Shown here: positions 46,907-56,854 of the stretch, one piece after another
Numbering within the stretch: the first letter of the stretch is position 1
Layout of the letters: each line of letters begins with the position of its first letter
DNA from: Bacillus sp. SD075
Lineage (GTDB): Bacteria > Bacillota > Bacilli > Bacillales > DSM-1321
Length of the DNA: 64,000 nucleotides
Direction of reading: 5' to 3'
Assembly: GCF_017355165.1 (NCBI RefSeq)
Contig: NZ_JADILK010000005.1
Span: 62,001 to 126,000, forward strand
Notes under the pieces: generated by a model
Databases searched by the model: none
What the model was told of the DNA's origin: nothing
Seen by the model: only the letters and a program-made list of their open reading frames with translations
Position numbers and translations under genes: made by a program

Positions 46907-46965
46907 TTCATTCCTTCACCTTTTTTCCGGCAATTCCACCGGTCGTTTATATAGCCCTGTCTTCA
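46907..46965 (-). pseudogene. gerC C-terminal relic
   Basis: About 60 bp matching the 3' end of the intact gerC (copy 2 reads RQGYINKPAGLSENE there). This shows that a second gerC once existed and was deleted. Confidence 0.55.
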
Positions 46966-47107
46966 GATACAGTCCACAACTTCTATTTCAGAAGTAGATT
47001 ACTTTCATTAGAAAGTTCTAATGAAAGGCATTTTCTGAAGATCAATACTTTTTGGGTGGACCAAAGATTGCTCAAATATCAAAGACGAAATCGACCAATT
47101 TTATGTT

Positions 47108-48208
47108 TTAGCTTGAATCGATTCCCTTTCTTTTTCTTTTCCGTATGACAGCAATCACCAACAATACTAGAGGAATAATCGTTTGCATCAAAATTCCTTG
47201 AATAGGGAAGGCGATGACGTCATTACGGGCGGCTTCCATTGAGCTAGGTAACGACCAAAAGCTGAATTCGACAATTAAAATCCCTATCGGCCATACAACA
47301 GGCCGATAGTCGGAGAGATTCAGCCACTGCGCGGTACCTAAAGCAGCAACATAATAAAACACAGAGATTTTGACGAAAGCTCCTACGATCCAAACGGCCA
47401 TAACACCGGACTCAACATGTTCAAAAAAATCGGCCAAACTGATGGTTCGAGATACACTCATCAGGGGATAAACCTTTGAGGATGTTGTGGCACCAAGTAT
47501 AAAAAGAACCATAAGATTCACCACAACTAACGTCATCATCACGGCAAAAACAGTCATCATCCCGTATTTCATTCCTTTTTTTCTATCCGCTAAAAAAGGG
47601 AAGAGAAAAACCATCAGAAAAAACTCGCTGAACCAGCCCCCCGGCACAATCCCACCCTTGATTGGTGGCATAATTCCATCCCCTAATATCGGGAATATAT
47701 TTTTAAATTCAAGATCAAAGCTAATTAAGATGAAGAAGATACAGAGTGGAAAGATAAAAACAGGGACAAACAGTTCGGCAGCTCTCCCCAACACCTCTAT
47801 ACCTCCACGTACGATAAAGGCACAGAGGAATACCATCGATGCCATGATCACACTAATTGGGGTATTGACCAGAAAAGAGTCAACAACAAATTCTCCATAA
47901 CTTCTTAGGATTTGCCCGGTGATCGGGATATAAAAAAATAAGAATAAAAAACCGAGGATTTTTCCAGGAATACGCCCAATAATCTGTTCACTAAATTGGA
48001 TCACCGTTTGTTTCGGATAAAGTTTGTGTAGTTTATAAGCGATATACACCGTTACATACCCAATGAGGGAAGCCAGAATGGGGGACAGCCATAAATCAGT
48101 TTTGGCATATTTCGCTGTAATGCTTGGAACCCCAAGAATAGCCGTTGCCACAATTGTCGGATACATCATGAATGCCATCTGTAGAGATGAAATTTTTCCT
48201 TTCTCCAT
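47108..48208 (-). CDS. GerB-type germinant receptor permease subunit, copy 2
   Basis: A 366-aa paralogue of the B subunit at 45528, with ~10 membrane helices and the same N-terminus. AAGGAGAAAG precedes ATG 48208. It belongs with the intact gerC upstream, so this is the more likely working receptor copy, provided a gerA is supplied from elsewhere. Confidence 0.9.
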   Translation of the reverse strand: MEKGKISSLQMAFMMYPTIVATAILGVPSITAKYAKTDLWLSPILASLIGYVTVYIAYKLHKLYPKQTVIQFSEQIIGRIPGKILGFLFLFFYIPITGQILRSYGEFVVDSFLVNTPISVIMASMVFLCAFIVRGGIEVLGRAAELFVPVFIFPLCIFFILISFDLEFKNIFPILGDGIMPPIKGGIVPGGWFSEFFLMVFLFPFLADRKKGMKYGMMTVFAVMMTLVVVNLMVLFILGATTSSKVYPLMSVSRTISLADFFEHVESGVMAVWIVGAFVKISVFYYVAALGTAQWLNLSDYRPVVWPIGILIVEFSFWSLPSSMEAARNDVIAFPIQGILMQTIIPLVLLVIAVIRKRKRKGIDSS

Positions 48209-48267
48209 TATCTTTCTCCTTTCTGTGAAAGTATGGAAAATTGGAATTACAGAACTCACTGTTAGAT

Positions 48268-48482
48268 TTACTTTTCCATAAACTCTCCAAACGGCCTGAA
48301 AAGAGATTCAATCCGTTCAGTGGGTCCTGCCATCTCTGGGAGATTGAACATGGAAAGAGCCAAGCCCATGAGGAGTAGTGTAAGAAAAGCCATTTTATCT
48401 TTTTTGGGATTTTTTTCATTTTTGGCCATTCATACAAAATGACTAGAGCTACAATCACGGTTGTACACAAGAAAGCACCCAT
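48268..48482 (-). pseudogene. Small D-type germinant receptor subunit, one-base frameshift
   Basis: ATG 48482 overlaps the gerC stop region. The first frame reads MGAFLCTTVIVALVILYEWPK (helix 1). A 7-A run near 48410 breaks the frame; the other frame continues KDKMAFLTLLLMGLALSMFN (helix 2), PEMAGPTERIESLFRPFGE. One extra A gives a 71-aa two-helix protein like the D subunits that modulate GerA-type receptors. It may be a true shift or a homopolymer sequencing error. Confidence 0.75.
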
Positions 48483-48483
48483 C

Positions 48484-49671
48484 TCACTTGTCCTTCACCT
48501 CATTCTCAGACAATCCCGCCGGTTTATTTATATAGCCCTGTCTGCGAATATGGGCCACAACATCGATTTCCACTTCCAACTCCGCAAATATCTCATCCCA
48601 ATGATTTTCGATTTTATTATACTGTTTAGGATATTTCCGATAGAATTCTTTACCTAGCCCTATAATGTCCGCTTTCTTATGCTGAATATGCAGAAAAGCC
48701 ATCTCGATACGTTTTTCTATATCTTTTTGAAAAGATCGTTCTGCAGCCTTTACTGTTTTTGGATTTGAGAGGTTCAAGTTCGTTCCATTTTGAATAACAG
48801 CTCCTTCTGTATCTATCTTCACGAACACTTTCCATTTATTATTTCGAATTTGCGGAATCAACTTGACTTTAGCCGACACTGGATTTAAAGATATCTCCCC
48901 TTTCACACCTTTGGGTTGAAAGGTCACAGTGTATGATTTCATTTCATCTCTTAACCACAATATCCCTCTTGTTTCTTTTTCCGTCATTGTCCCAGTCATC
49001 TTATCTTTTTTAAACACAGCTGTCCCGACAATGTAAGGAACCCCCTGTAATTTCGTTTGCCCTTTACCTGGCGGTAACATTTTAATGAATGGAAGTGCAG
49101 CCTCTTGAGGTTTACCCATTAACATTTTATTTAATTCCTGTAGTGTGACTTGCATCCCAATATGTAAATCAGATAATTCCCTAATCACTTCCCCTGAATA
49201 GATTTCTAGAGGGGGCATTGATTCAAGGATATGCTTCGCTTTCCCTTCGCTTACATACACATTTGCTCGCTCCCTTGGCTGTGGATGCCGCAGCAAAAAA
49301 TCCAGCTCCTCATTAATCCCTTCCTTCGCTAACTTTTCACCGAATACAAATACTTTACATTGTCCCCAAAATACTTTTCGTGGGATCTTACTTTGAAGCT
49401 TGGACAATGCATCTGAAATATTAGATCCTTTTCCTGTTCTCACCAATGTCGTCCCCCCCGACCCTCCTTGACCTGCCCCTCCTTCATCCCCTCCGCTGCT
49501 TATTGATTTAGGGATAAAAACTTGGACGGATAGTTCGATTTCATTATCCTCCTTCTTATCGATGACAGCAGCTGTGACAATTGCCAGATCATTGATTTCC
49601 ATTCGATCCCAACAACTGCTTAAAATAGGGGTTGCTCCACAAACTGCAAGCAAAAGAAGGACGCTTTTCAT
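48484..49671 (-). CDS. GerC-type germinant receptor lipoprotein
   Basis: A 395-aa spore-membrane lipoprotein, C subunit of a GerA-type receptor. Signal peptide with lipobox ILSSC-WDR near residues 15-20, then the conserved WDRMEINDLAIV start of the mature protein. C-terminal domain ends FGLGKEFYRKYP-like (IGLGKEFYRKYP here). AAGGAGG lies 9 nt before ATG 49671. Its start follows the broken gerA and it is followed by the D-type and GerB genes, the usual A-C-(D)-B order. Confidence 0.93.
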   Translation of the reverse strand: MKSVLLLLAVCGATPILSSCWDRMEINDLAIVTAAVIDKKEDNEIELSVQVFIPKSISSGGDEGGAGQGGSGGTTLVRTGKGSNISDALSKLQSKIPRKVFWGQCKVFVFGEKLAKEGINEELDFLLRHPQPRERANVYVSEGKAKHILESMPPLEIYSGEVIRELSDLHIGMQVTLQELNKMLMGKPQEAALPFIKMLPPGKGQTKLQGVPYIVGTAVFKKDKMTGTMTEKETRGILWLRDEMKSYTVTFQPKGVKGEISLNPVSAKVKLIPQIRNNKWKVFVKIDTEGAVIQNGTNLNLSNPKTVKAAERSFQKDIEKRIEMAFLHIQHKKADIIGLGKEFYRKYPKQYNKIENHWDEIFAELEVEIDVVAHIRRQGYINKPAGLSENEVKDK

Positions 49672-49724
49672 GAAATGACGCCTCCTTACTTTCTCCAATA
49701 TCTTTGTTGGCCTTCGACCGTTAT

Positions 49725-50866
49725 TCACTCCGTATCACTTCCCTTTTTGGGATTTGGTCCCTGTTCCTGGGGCTGACTGTATACAGTAGATTCCCCTGTG
49801 AGGCGCGGGCATATATCCATCCTCCACCCTGGAGCACTCCACAGCATATCCTTCAGCTCTCGACCTTTTAAATGGTGCCAACGGGTGCTAAGTATGGAAC
49901 GCCGAAAGACCGCAGGCTGCATAAAATGAGTGACCATAGCAATAAGGCCCATCATGATGCCAAGCAGTCCTATGGTACCAGCAAGAAGCAGCATTGGAAA
50001 ACGCAGCATCCGAATAGCAATTCCTGCAATATAACGAGGCATCATAAAAGAAGCGATTCCCGTAATCGTAACCATAATGACCATGGGTGTTGAAACTAAC
50101 CCTGCTTGAGCGGAAGCTTGCCCAATCACTAGCGCTCATGGTATGGGGGAAAGGTGAATACGGATTGTCCTCAATCATTTCCTCGATGGACTCACTTTCT
50201 AAAATACCGTCTATTTTAATTCATTCCAACCGAGTTGTAGCCTCTTCAATCAGTGCTTTATCCACAAGTCCATCCATATAAGCAATTGAAACATTCGTCC
50301 TGGTATAAGTTCCAATCTTCATCGATTGTATTTTAAGGGCAGGACTTTTAATAAAATACGTCGCAATTGGGATGTATTTACCTCTAGAGATTCAATAAAT
50401 CCCTCTCATGCCCCCTTAACTCCCCCTCTGCCACAGGTTCTTCAATGGCATGCTTTTCCCATTTGGACAATCCTAAAGAAAGTCCACCGCTTTCCCCTTC
50501 CTTTAGAAGCATCGGGTTTCCCGAGGGAATCGATTCAATGCATAATCCGCCAACATATTCACTTTCACCAATTTGGGAACGGGCATTTTATGTTCGATAA
50601 TAAACTCATTTAATGGTTGTGGTTCTTTTAATGCCTGTCGGATGATCTTAGATAGCACACATATCGCTCTATCGCCTCGATGTCTGGAGTCCCGCAATGT
50701 AAATAAGCATCGCCCGCGTCTTTCCGTAAACGGAACGATGTGTTTCGACAGGTTGACCAAAATTTCCATGTAGGGTTTTCTGTTTTCTAGCGCCCTTGTT
50801 TTCATGTTGTAGATGGGGATTCTTTTGCTTAGGATTTCTTAATAATTTACTTATATTACGAACCAA
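49725..50866 (-). pseudogene. GerA-type germinant receptor subunit, frameshifted with internal deletion
   Basis: 5' pieces in several frames: ISKLLRNPKQKNPH; RAMLIYIAGL; LKEPQPLNEFIIEHKMP; IEDNPYSPFPHT. Then a jump to IGQASAQAGLVSTPMVIMVTI and the normal C-terminus to GPNPKKGSDTE. The long membrane-embedded and NBD-like middle (~200 residues) is missing. With no gerA the local receptor cannot be complete. Confidence 0.85.
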
Positions 50867-51227
50867 GCTTGTCCCCCTCGCAGATAGCTTACGTTTTTCT
50901 ATTATTTTTCATTTATGTTTTTTTATACAACTAATCATAAAATAAAGAAAGTCTCACTAAAATCATACTGATAACCGACACCAGAGACAATTTACTGCAG
51001 GGAAAACCAAGGAAAGCATTGGACAAATAATTGATGAGAATTATTATTAAATCTTATTAATTTATATAATTTTACGTATATCTCCAAACGGGAACTAAAC
51101 TGTCCGCTCCCTACTTATGGAAACATGTTTGAGGCTGGTTGGGAGACAGATCTTGTATAACAAACGAAGCTATGACACTACATGGAGGACTAAGGGGACT
51201 GGTTAATAAGTAGAGGAGGTAAAGATA
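50867..51227. other. Intergenic region
   Basis: About 360 bp, AT-rich, upstream of the IS110-like fragment. No gene seen. Confidence 0.4.
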
Positions 51228-51395
51228 ATGGATCCAGTTGTTGGTCTGGGTATGGCAAAAGGGGAAAGTCAGATTCAAGCTTTCTTGGATAAAAAGCAGC
51301 CTTACAAAAAAGGCTTTAAAGTAGCACATACTCTTGAAGAATTAGCTAGTCTTCTAGTCCTTATTAGAGAAGTAGTCCTCCAGCCATCAAACTAA
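51228..51395 (+). mobile_element. IS110-family transposase N-terminal fragment
   Basis: 55 codons after AGGAGGTAAAGATA. DPVVGLGMAKGESQIQAFLD then KKQPYKKGFKVAHTLEELASLL match the N-terminal DEDD-type start of IS110 transposases (usual VGLDVAKG; here the catalytic Asp is G in VGLGMAKG). It stops after ~55 of ~400 residues; no downstream transposase sequence is seen. A dead insertion remnant. Confidence 0.7.
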
Positions 51396-51807
51396 ACTCT
51401 TGCTCCGGCTTTTATATCTCCTCCCTTACTTTTCTAATCTTCAAACTACTCACCCCTAATAGTGCACAATGGAACTAACTGCCCCGTTAGCGCCATAAGT
51501 CAAAGGCTGCATCAGCAACCTCACTAATTGATAATGCACCCTTAGTTAAGTAAAGTGCCTTAACGTCAGTTCCGGTCTTAAAACTATGGGTTGAATTCAA
51601 AAAATTTCGATAAAAATACCTTAGACCCTATTTAATGTTATTTTATAACATCTAAACGACTATTAAGGGATTACTCATTAAATAAAATGGAGTCTTTTCT
51701 ATTTGCTTTCGGTCCCATTTAAGTTTTAGATGGGAGGGGATTTTGAGTATTGAAGTGAAGTTTCTTAATCCCCGAAAGAAATGAATAGTTCAAGGAATCT
51801 TTTTACA
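51396..51807. other. Intergenic region
   Basis: About 410 bp with no gene. It contains a GCTGCATCAGCAACCTC...TTAGTTAAGTAAAGTGCC stretch that weakly resembles the dispersed repeat. Confidence 0.35.
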
Positions 51808-52554
51808 CTAGAACCGTGTTTTCTTAATATTCCATATAAGTGTATCAACACCTTTAGAGAAATGAAAAAGCGGTTTGACTTCAGTAAGGTCAAAGTTAAA
51901 GGGAGTAAAAAGTGTATTCGTACATATCTCTGCCTCTACTTTTTGTAGCGGCCAAGGACGGTGGTGTATTTCTCCGCAATAGATAGTGACTCCATTATCC
52001 GTACTATACAAGCAATATCTCTCTGTGAGCCAATGGTCTAAAGTTCCTTTTTCCGGAAAATAAACTTCTGGTATTGGAGCATACTTTGCATTAAATCTAA
52101 TTGGTGTATTTGTTTTTCCTTTACGAATACTTTGACAATGAAAGGTCCGTCCCTTTTTTTCTAAAGAAATTTGTGCAGAATAATAGGGTAAACGAAACCA
52201 TTTCTTGGCTATTGTATAGGAGGCCCAGTCATCAACGTCAAGAGACATGAAAAAGATACCGGGTTTACCATCACAATGAACATATGTCCTTACATTGATT
52301 TCTGAAAATTCAGGGGTCAGTGATACAGATGACAATCCACGAGGATAAATTCCCTCCATAACGAAGAGAATAACTCCCAACCAGGCATATCCATCATAGG
52401 TGTCAATTTCTAAATGAGGAGGAATATGCGGTCTTAGTGTTTTAGCTGGAATAGGCCAATGAGTAAACAAGAGATTTCTCCAAGGTTGTCGCATAATCCA
52501 CTTTTTTGAAGGTATTGGCCAAGGACGGTGAGCGTTATCATCTAGTAAGTTCAT
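51808..52554 (-). CDS. DUF2071 protein, YqjF-like
   Basis: A 248-aa protein of the YqjF/DUF2071 family (PWRNLLFTHWPIPAKTLRPHI; GYAWLGVILFVMEGI; late HFSKGVDTLIWN). Its function is not established; an acetoacetate-decarboxylase-like fold has been suggested for the family. GGAGATACTTTTC precedes the ATG. It is divergent from the glutamate-synthase-like gene, with 210 bp between. Confidence 0.88.
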   Translation of the reverse strand: MNLLDDNAHRPWPIPSKKWIMRQPWRNLLFTHWPIPAKTLRPHIPPHLEIDTYDGYAWLGVILFVMEGIYPRGLSSVSLTPEFSEINVRTYVHCDGKPGIFFMSLDVDDWASYTIAKKWFRLPYYSAQISLEKKGRTFHCQSIRKGKTNTPIRFNAKYAPIPEVYFPEKGTLDHWLTERYCLYSTDNGVTIYCGEIHHRPWPLQKVEAEICTNTLFTPFNFDLTEVKPLFHFSKGVDTLIWNIKKTRF

Positions 52555-52764
52555 GAAAAGTATCTCCTTTATATCTACTTAGTTCAGAGGTGAAAAAACT
52601 CAGAAAACCATTTGATGTTGCTTGTATTTTTCAATTGCTCTCTGCATGGACTTTCACCCTATAAAGTTGTGAGTGATATCTTTATAAAATAACATATTAT
52701 TACTTTTTTTGGAAATTACCATAAAATCAGGCTGTTAAATTATTTTGATAGTGGAGATGTGAAT

Positions 52765-54177
52765 ATGTCGAACATTCTATCCTATTTATCTTTTGTGATG
52801 GTTGCAATAATATTTGTCCTATTTTTATCCATGCTTATTGGTTGGCGTTGGATTATGAAACGTTTAGTTAAGAAAATTGGAAAAATCATTTTAACCGACA
52901 GCTATCAAGAAAATATCATGGAGTTGATGCCAGGACTAAGGCATATGGGCGTTCAAAATATGCTTGAAAATAGCTTGCGTGCAGAAACAGGCGATGTCCT
53001 TCATCGGCCACTTGGCTCTTCAAAAAAATGGCCGCATTTGGATCCAATTACTTTTATTCCTGCTCAAACGACACCATTTCCTATTGATGGTGAAGAAGAC
53101 GTTGATGTTAAGGTAACCATTGGACCAAAAGCAAAAAAACCAATGAAAATAAAAATTCCTCTTATGATTACAGGGATGGCCTATGGTATCGCACTTAGTG
53201 AACAAACAAGGCTTTCTTTGGCGGAAGCGGCAAAAAACGTAGGAACCGCGATTAATTCCGGAGAAGGCGGGGTGATACCTGAAGAATTAGATAAAGCGGG
53301 AAAGTATATATTACAGTTTTCAAAAACAGAATGGTCAAAGGAAGAAGATCTTATTAAGCGTGCCGACATGATTGAAATAAAGTTGGGACAAGGCGCACTA
53401 GCTGGGATGGGGGGGAAAATTTCACCCGAAAATTTAACAGGCCGGGCTCGTGAAGTGATGGGGCTTAAAGAGAATGAGGATGGAGTCATTTTTGAACAAT
53501 TTTTTGAAAATCAAACATTGAATGATATTAAAAAACTTGTTAATGAACTTCGGAGCATAACTGGTGGTGTTCCCATTGGTGTAAAAATGGGGGCAGGTGG
53601 AAAAATCGAAGATGATATAGATCATTTAATTGAACTCGGTGTTGATTTCATTACAATTGACGGCGGCCAAGCAGCCACACACGGTGCCCCCCCCATTTTA
53701 TCCGATGACATGGGAATACCAACATTGCATGCAGTTGTCCGGGCTGTTAATCATTTAGAAAAGAGAAAGATGAAGGGCCAAATTAGTTTAATTGTCTCAG
53801 GAGGTCTATTAGTGCCTGGGCACTTTTTAAAAGTACTTGCACTCGGTGCTGATGCTGTTTATGTAGGATCTGCCATATTATTTGCTGTCTCACATAGTCA
53901 AGCATTGAATGCTCTTCCCTTCGAACCACCTACACAAGTTGTTTGGAATCAAGGTAAATTCAAGGATCAATTTAAGATAGAAGATGGAGTAAAAGCAGCA
54001 GAGAAATTCTTTACAGCAAGTATAGAAGAAATGAAAATGGCATTAAGAGCGATGGGGAAACGTTCATTAAAGGAGTTGTCAAAAAAAGATTTAGTTTCGT
54101 ATGATGAACTGACTGCTAAAATGATTGGTATTCCCTTTTCATTTGAACCTTGGGAAGACAAAAAGAGAAATCACTGA
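52765..54177 (+). CDS. Membrane-anchored FMN-binding glutamate-synthase-like protein
   Basis: A 470-aa protein. An N-terminal hydrophobic helix (~residues 3-28) anchors it. The rest is the FMN/synthase barrel of GltB-like proteins (NSGEGGVIPEE, KLGQGALAGMGGKI, GVKMGAGGKIEDDIDHL, ITIDGGQAATHGAPP, VSGGLLVPGHFLKVLALGADAVYVG). There is no glutaminase domain. The start is ATG 52765 with GGAG at 8 nt. The substrate is unknown; it is a flavoprotein oxidoreductase of the glutamate-synthase-related family. Confidence 0.9.
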   Translation: MSNILSYLSFVMVAIIFVLFLSMLIGWRWIMKRLVKKIGKIILTDSYQENIMELMPGLRHMGVQNMLENSLRAETGDVLHRPLGSSKKWPHLDPITFIPAQTTPFPIDGEEDVDVKVTIGPKAKKPMKIKIPLMITGMAYGIALSEQTRLSLAEAAKNVGTAINSGEGGVIPEELDKAGKYILQFSKTEWSKEEDLIKRADMIEIKLGQGALAGMGGKISPENLTGRAREVMGLKENEDGVIFEQFFENQTLNDIKKLVNELRSITGGVPIGVKMGAGGKIEDDIDHLIELGVDFITIDGGQAATHGAPPILSDDMGIPTLHAVVRAVNHLEKRKMKGQISLIVSGGLLVPGHFLKVLALGADAVYVGSAILFAVSHSQALNALPFEPPTQVVWNQGKFKDQFKIEDGVKAAEKFFTASIEEMKMALRAMGKRSLKELSKKDLVSYDELTAKMIGIPFSFEPWEDKKRNH

Positions 54178-54265
54178 TTGTGTATGGAAAGCAAAGTTAA
54201 AAAATCCAGATTGACAAACGATCGCATGTTATATTTTGATAAGGTAAGATTAAGCCTTGAATATT

Positions 54266-54312
54266 AAAAGGGCCACACATTTTTGATATGTCTAATATGT
54301 GTGGTCCCTTTG
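54266..54312 (+). terminator. Terminator of the glutamate-synthase-like gene
   Basis: AAAGGGCCACACAT pairs with ATGTGTGGTCCCTTT, then T residues. It lies 89 bp after the stop. Confidence 0.75.
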
Positions 54313-54335
54313 CCCATTCGTTAGCTGATCAGCAA

Positions 54336-54370
54336 GAAAAAAGAGCTGCCGTCGCAACCCCATCTTCAAC
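54336..54370. repeat. Dispersed intergenic repeat, diverged copy 3
   Basis: AAAAAAGAGCTGCCGTCGCAACCCC corresponds to AAAAAGAGCTGCCGAAGCAACTCCC of copy 2. Confidence 0.4.
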
Positions 54371-54631
54371 TAAACCCGCTAATAGGATGTCAATAACTTT
54401 CTCTGAAATTTCCATTTCCCTTACGATATACTATTTTTGGTCCTTCAATTTACTGCTTCGATACTACTACCCTGTAAGCCATTCAAGTACAATTAATGCC
54501 GCTGGCTTTTAAGCCATTGCTTATTTGGAACTTTACGACTGCACTTTTACAAGAATGATTGCAGCATACTTGCCTTATGTAGAAAAATAGATAATGCAGG
54601 GAGGAACTACCTTAGGCGTTTCTTTCAACCT

Positions 54632-55747
54632 CTAACTTAAATTAAATGTTTGACTGTGAATAGTATACTTATCGATTTTTTCCATGCTTGGTTCATAGCC
54701 AATTCCGGGCAATTCTGGAACCATGATCATTCCGTTTTCCACTGTAACTTCAGGGTCAATAATATCTTCTGCCCAGTAGAGGGAGGAAGCTGCGGTATCT
54801 CCAGGAAGAGTAAAATTTGGCAGTGAAGTGATTGCAATATTATGCGCTCTTCCAATACCTGATTCCAGCATCCCCCCACACCATAGCGGAATTTCATGTT
54901 CAAGACATAAATCATGGATTTTCTTGGATTCAGTCAAACCTCCAACACGGCCAATCTTAATATTAATAATTTTACAGCTGCCTAATTTAATAGCTTTCCT
55001 AGCATCCTCTAATGAGTGAATGCTTTCATCCAGGCAAATAGGTGTTTTTAACCTTGACTGTAAATCTGCATGATCAATGATATCATTATAGGCAAGTGGT
55101 TGTTCAATCATCATTAAATTAAAATCATCCAAGGCGGATAGCCGGTCTATATCTTGCAATGTATAAGCTGAATTCGCATCTGCCATGAGCGGGATTTCTG
55201 GATATACTTTTCTGACCTTGCCTATTAATTCAACATCCCAGCCCGGTTTGATTTTAAGTTTAAAACGTTTATAGCCTTCAAGTAGACATGCTTCAATCAT
55301 AGCTAGAGTCGAATCGATCGAATCCTTTATTCCGATGCTTACCCCCACTTCAATTTTCCTTTTTGTTCCACCCAACACACTCGAGAGAGAAGCATTTTGT
55401 TTTTTAGCATACAAATCCCAAACAGCACCCTCTAATGCGGCTTTTGCCATATAATTCCCGCGAATATGGTTGAAATATTTTTCAGAGAGTTCATCCGGAT
55501 GTTTGATTTCATTTTTAAGAATAATGGGAATTAGATAATCTTCGAGTATATGCCAATTTGTTTTTAAGGTCTCTTCATTATACAGAGGGTCGAGCATCGC
55601 AACCGATTCAGCCCAACCGGAAATTCCATCATCGCTTTTGGCTTCTACAAGGATAAAATCCCTATCGTATTCCGTACCAAAACTTGTTGTAAAAGGTTCA
55701 AGCAAGTCTAGCTTAAGATGTCTTAGAATAACTTGTTTAATTTTCAC
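54632..55747 (-). CDS. N-succinylamino acid racemase / o-succinylbenzoate synthase family
   Basis: A 371-aa enolase-superfamily enzyme. Catalytic Lys pair in FKLKIKPG, metal ligands in ADANSAY, IEQPLA and LDESIH, then the Lys of [10 protein letters not shown]. Such proteins make o-succinylbenzoate (menaquinone) or racemise N-succinyl amino acids. The context (GNAT, M20 hydrolase, amino-acid permease, no men genes) favours racemisation in a D-to-L amino acid route. The start is GTG 55747 with AAGGAG at 9 nt. Confidence 0.88.
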   Translation of the reverse strand: MKIKQVILRHLKLDLLEPFTTSFGTEYDRDFILVEAKSDDGISGWAESVAMLDPLYNEETLKTNWHILEDYLIPIILKNEIKHPDELSEKYFNHIRGNYMAKAALEGAVWDLYAKKQNASLSSVLGGTKRKIEVGVSIGIKDSIDSTLAMIEACLLEGYKRFKLKIKPGWDVELIGKVRKVYPEIPLMADANSAYTLQDIDRLSALDDFNLMMIEQPLAYNDIIDHADLQSRLKTPICLDESIHSLEDARKAIKLGSCKIINIKIGRVGGLTESKKIHDLCLEHEIPLWCGGMLESGIGRAHNIAITSLPNFTLPGDTAASSLYWAEDIIDPEVTVENGMIMVPELPGIGYEPSMEKIDKYTIHSQTFNLS

Positions 55748-55864
55748 TTGGAAATTCTCCTTTTGTGATAAAACTGTTAAAAGACACAGGCTTACCAAAT
55801 TTTTTATTAAATAGGCTGACAGCAGCCTGAAATTACTAAAAAAATGATAGTAATCCTTACTAGT

Positions 55865-56695
55865 TCATTTCCTTGATAGTACATAAAACTGAACGGGAAT
55901 TTCTATCATGGAATTCTTTAATAAATCAGTTACCTGCCATCCTTGCTGAAATAAATCGGTAAAAATGTCCCTGGTTTTCATTCTCCATTCATTGGCCGCT
56001 TGAATATTTGTGATTCTTATTGTTCGGAAGTCCTTTGGAATGGCCACAAAGGCTGTATCACATTCATATTCAGGCAGCGGAAGAGTGATAGTAGGAATAG
56101 GCACTCCCATTTCAATGGTATCCCATTGAATAAGCGAGTTTTCTATCACAAATTCCAACGATATTCCCCGTCCACTAGAACCCGTTGTATCGTTTTTACC
56201 GATATGCCATTCGACAAGAAAGCGGTCGGAAGGAATTCCACTGTTTAAAAGATCCTCCATTTCGCCATAGCAGTTTGTGATATATGTGGAACATACCCCG
56301 CCAAGCTTGGCTATATTTAAGTACCCATTAACACTTTCTAATGGATCATATGTCCAAGTAATAAGGGAATAGCCGAGCTTTATCGCTTCCTCACGTTGTG
56401 TTAACTTTAACTTCTCCCCTATACCTTTGTTGCGAAATTGCTCATCTATTCCTAGTATATGTGAACAAAGGTAGGCTGATTGCCCATTGAATCCCGGAAA
56501 GCTGTATAGAAATCCAATCAGTTTCCTTTCGCAATATGCTCCTATAACCAAACCACCGTTTTTCACGGCTGTTATGGTTTGGTGTGAGGGGATAGAGTCG
56601 GTTTCTCCCCAAATGCTGGACTCCAGCCTTCTTACTTCCTCCAACTCTTCAATTCTATGAAGAGAACGAATTACAATTTCCTTTGTTTTCATCAT
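55865..56695 (-). CDS. GNAT-family acyltransferase, probable amino-acid N-succinyltransferase
   Basis: A 277-aa GNAT protein. The acyl-CoA-binding loop is LGIDEQFRNKGIGEKL. It has an extended C-terminal half common in the larger GNATs found beside N-succinylamino acid racemases. It would acylate the D-amino acid before racemisation. AACCTCC/GGAGGTTGACC precedes the ATG. It ends 117 bp upstream of the racemase start. Confidence 0.85.
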   Translation of the reverse strand: MMKTKEIVIRSLHRIEELEEVRRLESSIWGETDSIPSHQTITAVKNGGLVIGAYCERKLIGFLYSFPGFNGQSAYLCSHILGIDEQFRNKGIGEKLKLTQREEAIKLGYSLITWTYDPLESVNGYLNIAKLGGVCSTYITNCYGEMEDLLNSGIPSDRFLVEWHIGKNDTTGSSGRGISLEFVIENSLIQWDTIEMGVPIPTITLPLPEYECDTAFVAIPKDFRTIRITNIQAANEWRMKTRDIFTDLFQQGWQVTDLLKNSMIEIPVQFYVLSRK

Positions 56696-56854
56696 GGTCA
56701 ACCTCCTCGGAAAATCACAAGCGCCTTGATCAACCTACCATAAAATGGACAAGTTAGTTCCTCAGCTGACGGCCTGCCTTGGCTAGGCACGGCAGCAATA
56801 ATGTAAAGGGTTTTCTAAAAATGAAATACTATCCCTACTTTTCCCACAAAGAGA

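Noticed and set aside
47487..47900. 137-codon plus-strand open frame inside the second GerB gene
   Set aside because: It is antisense to a clearly coding membrane protein and mirrored by a similar shadow in the first copy.
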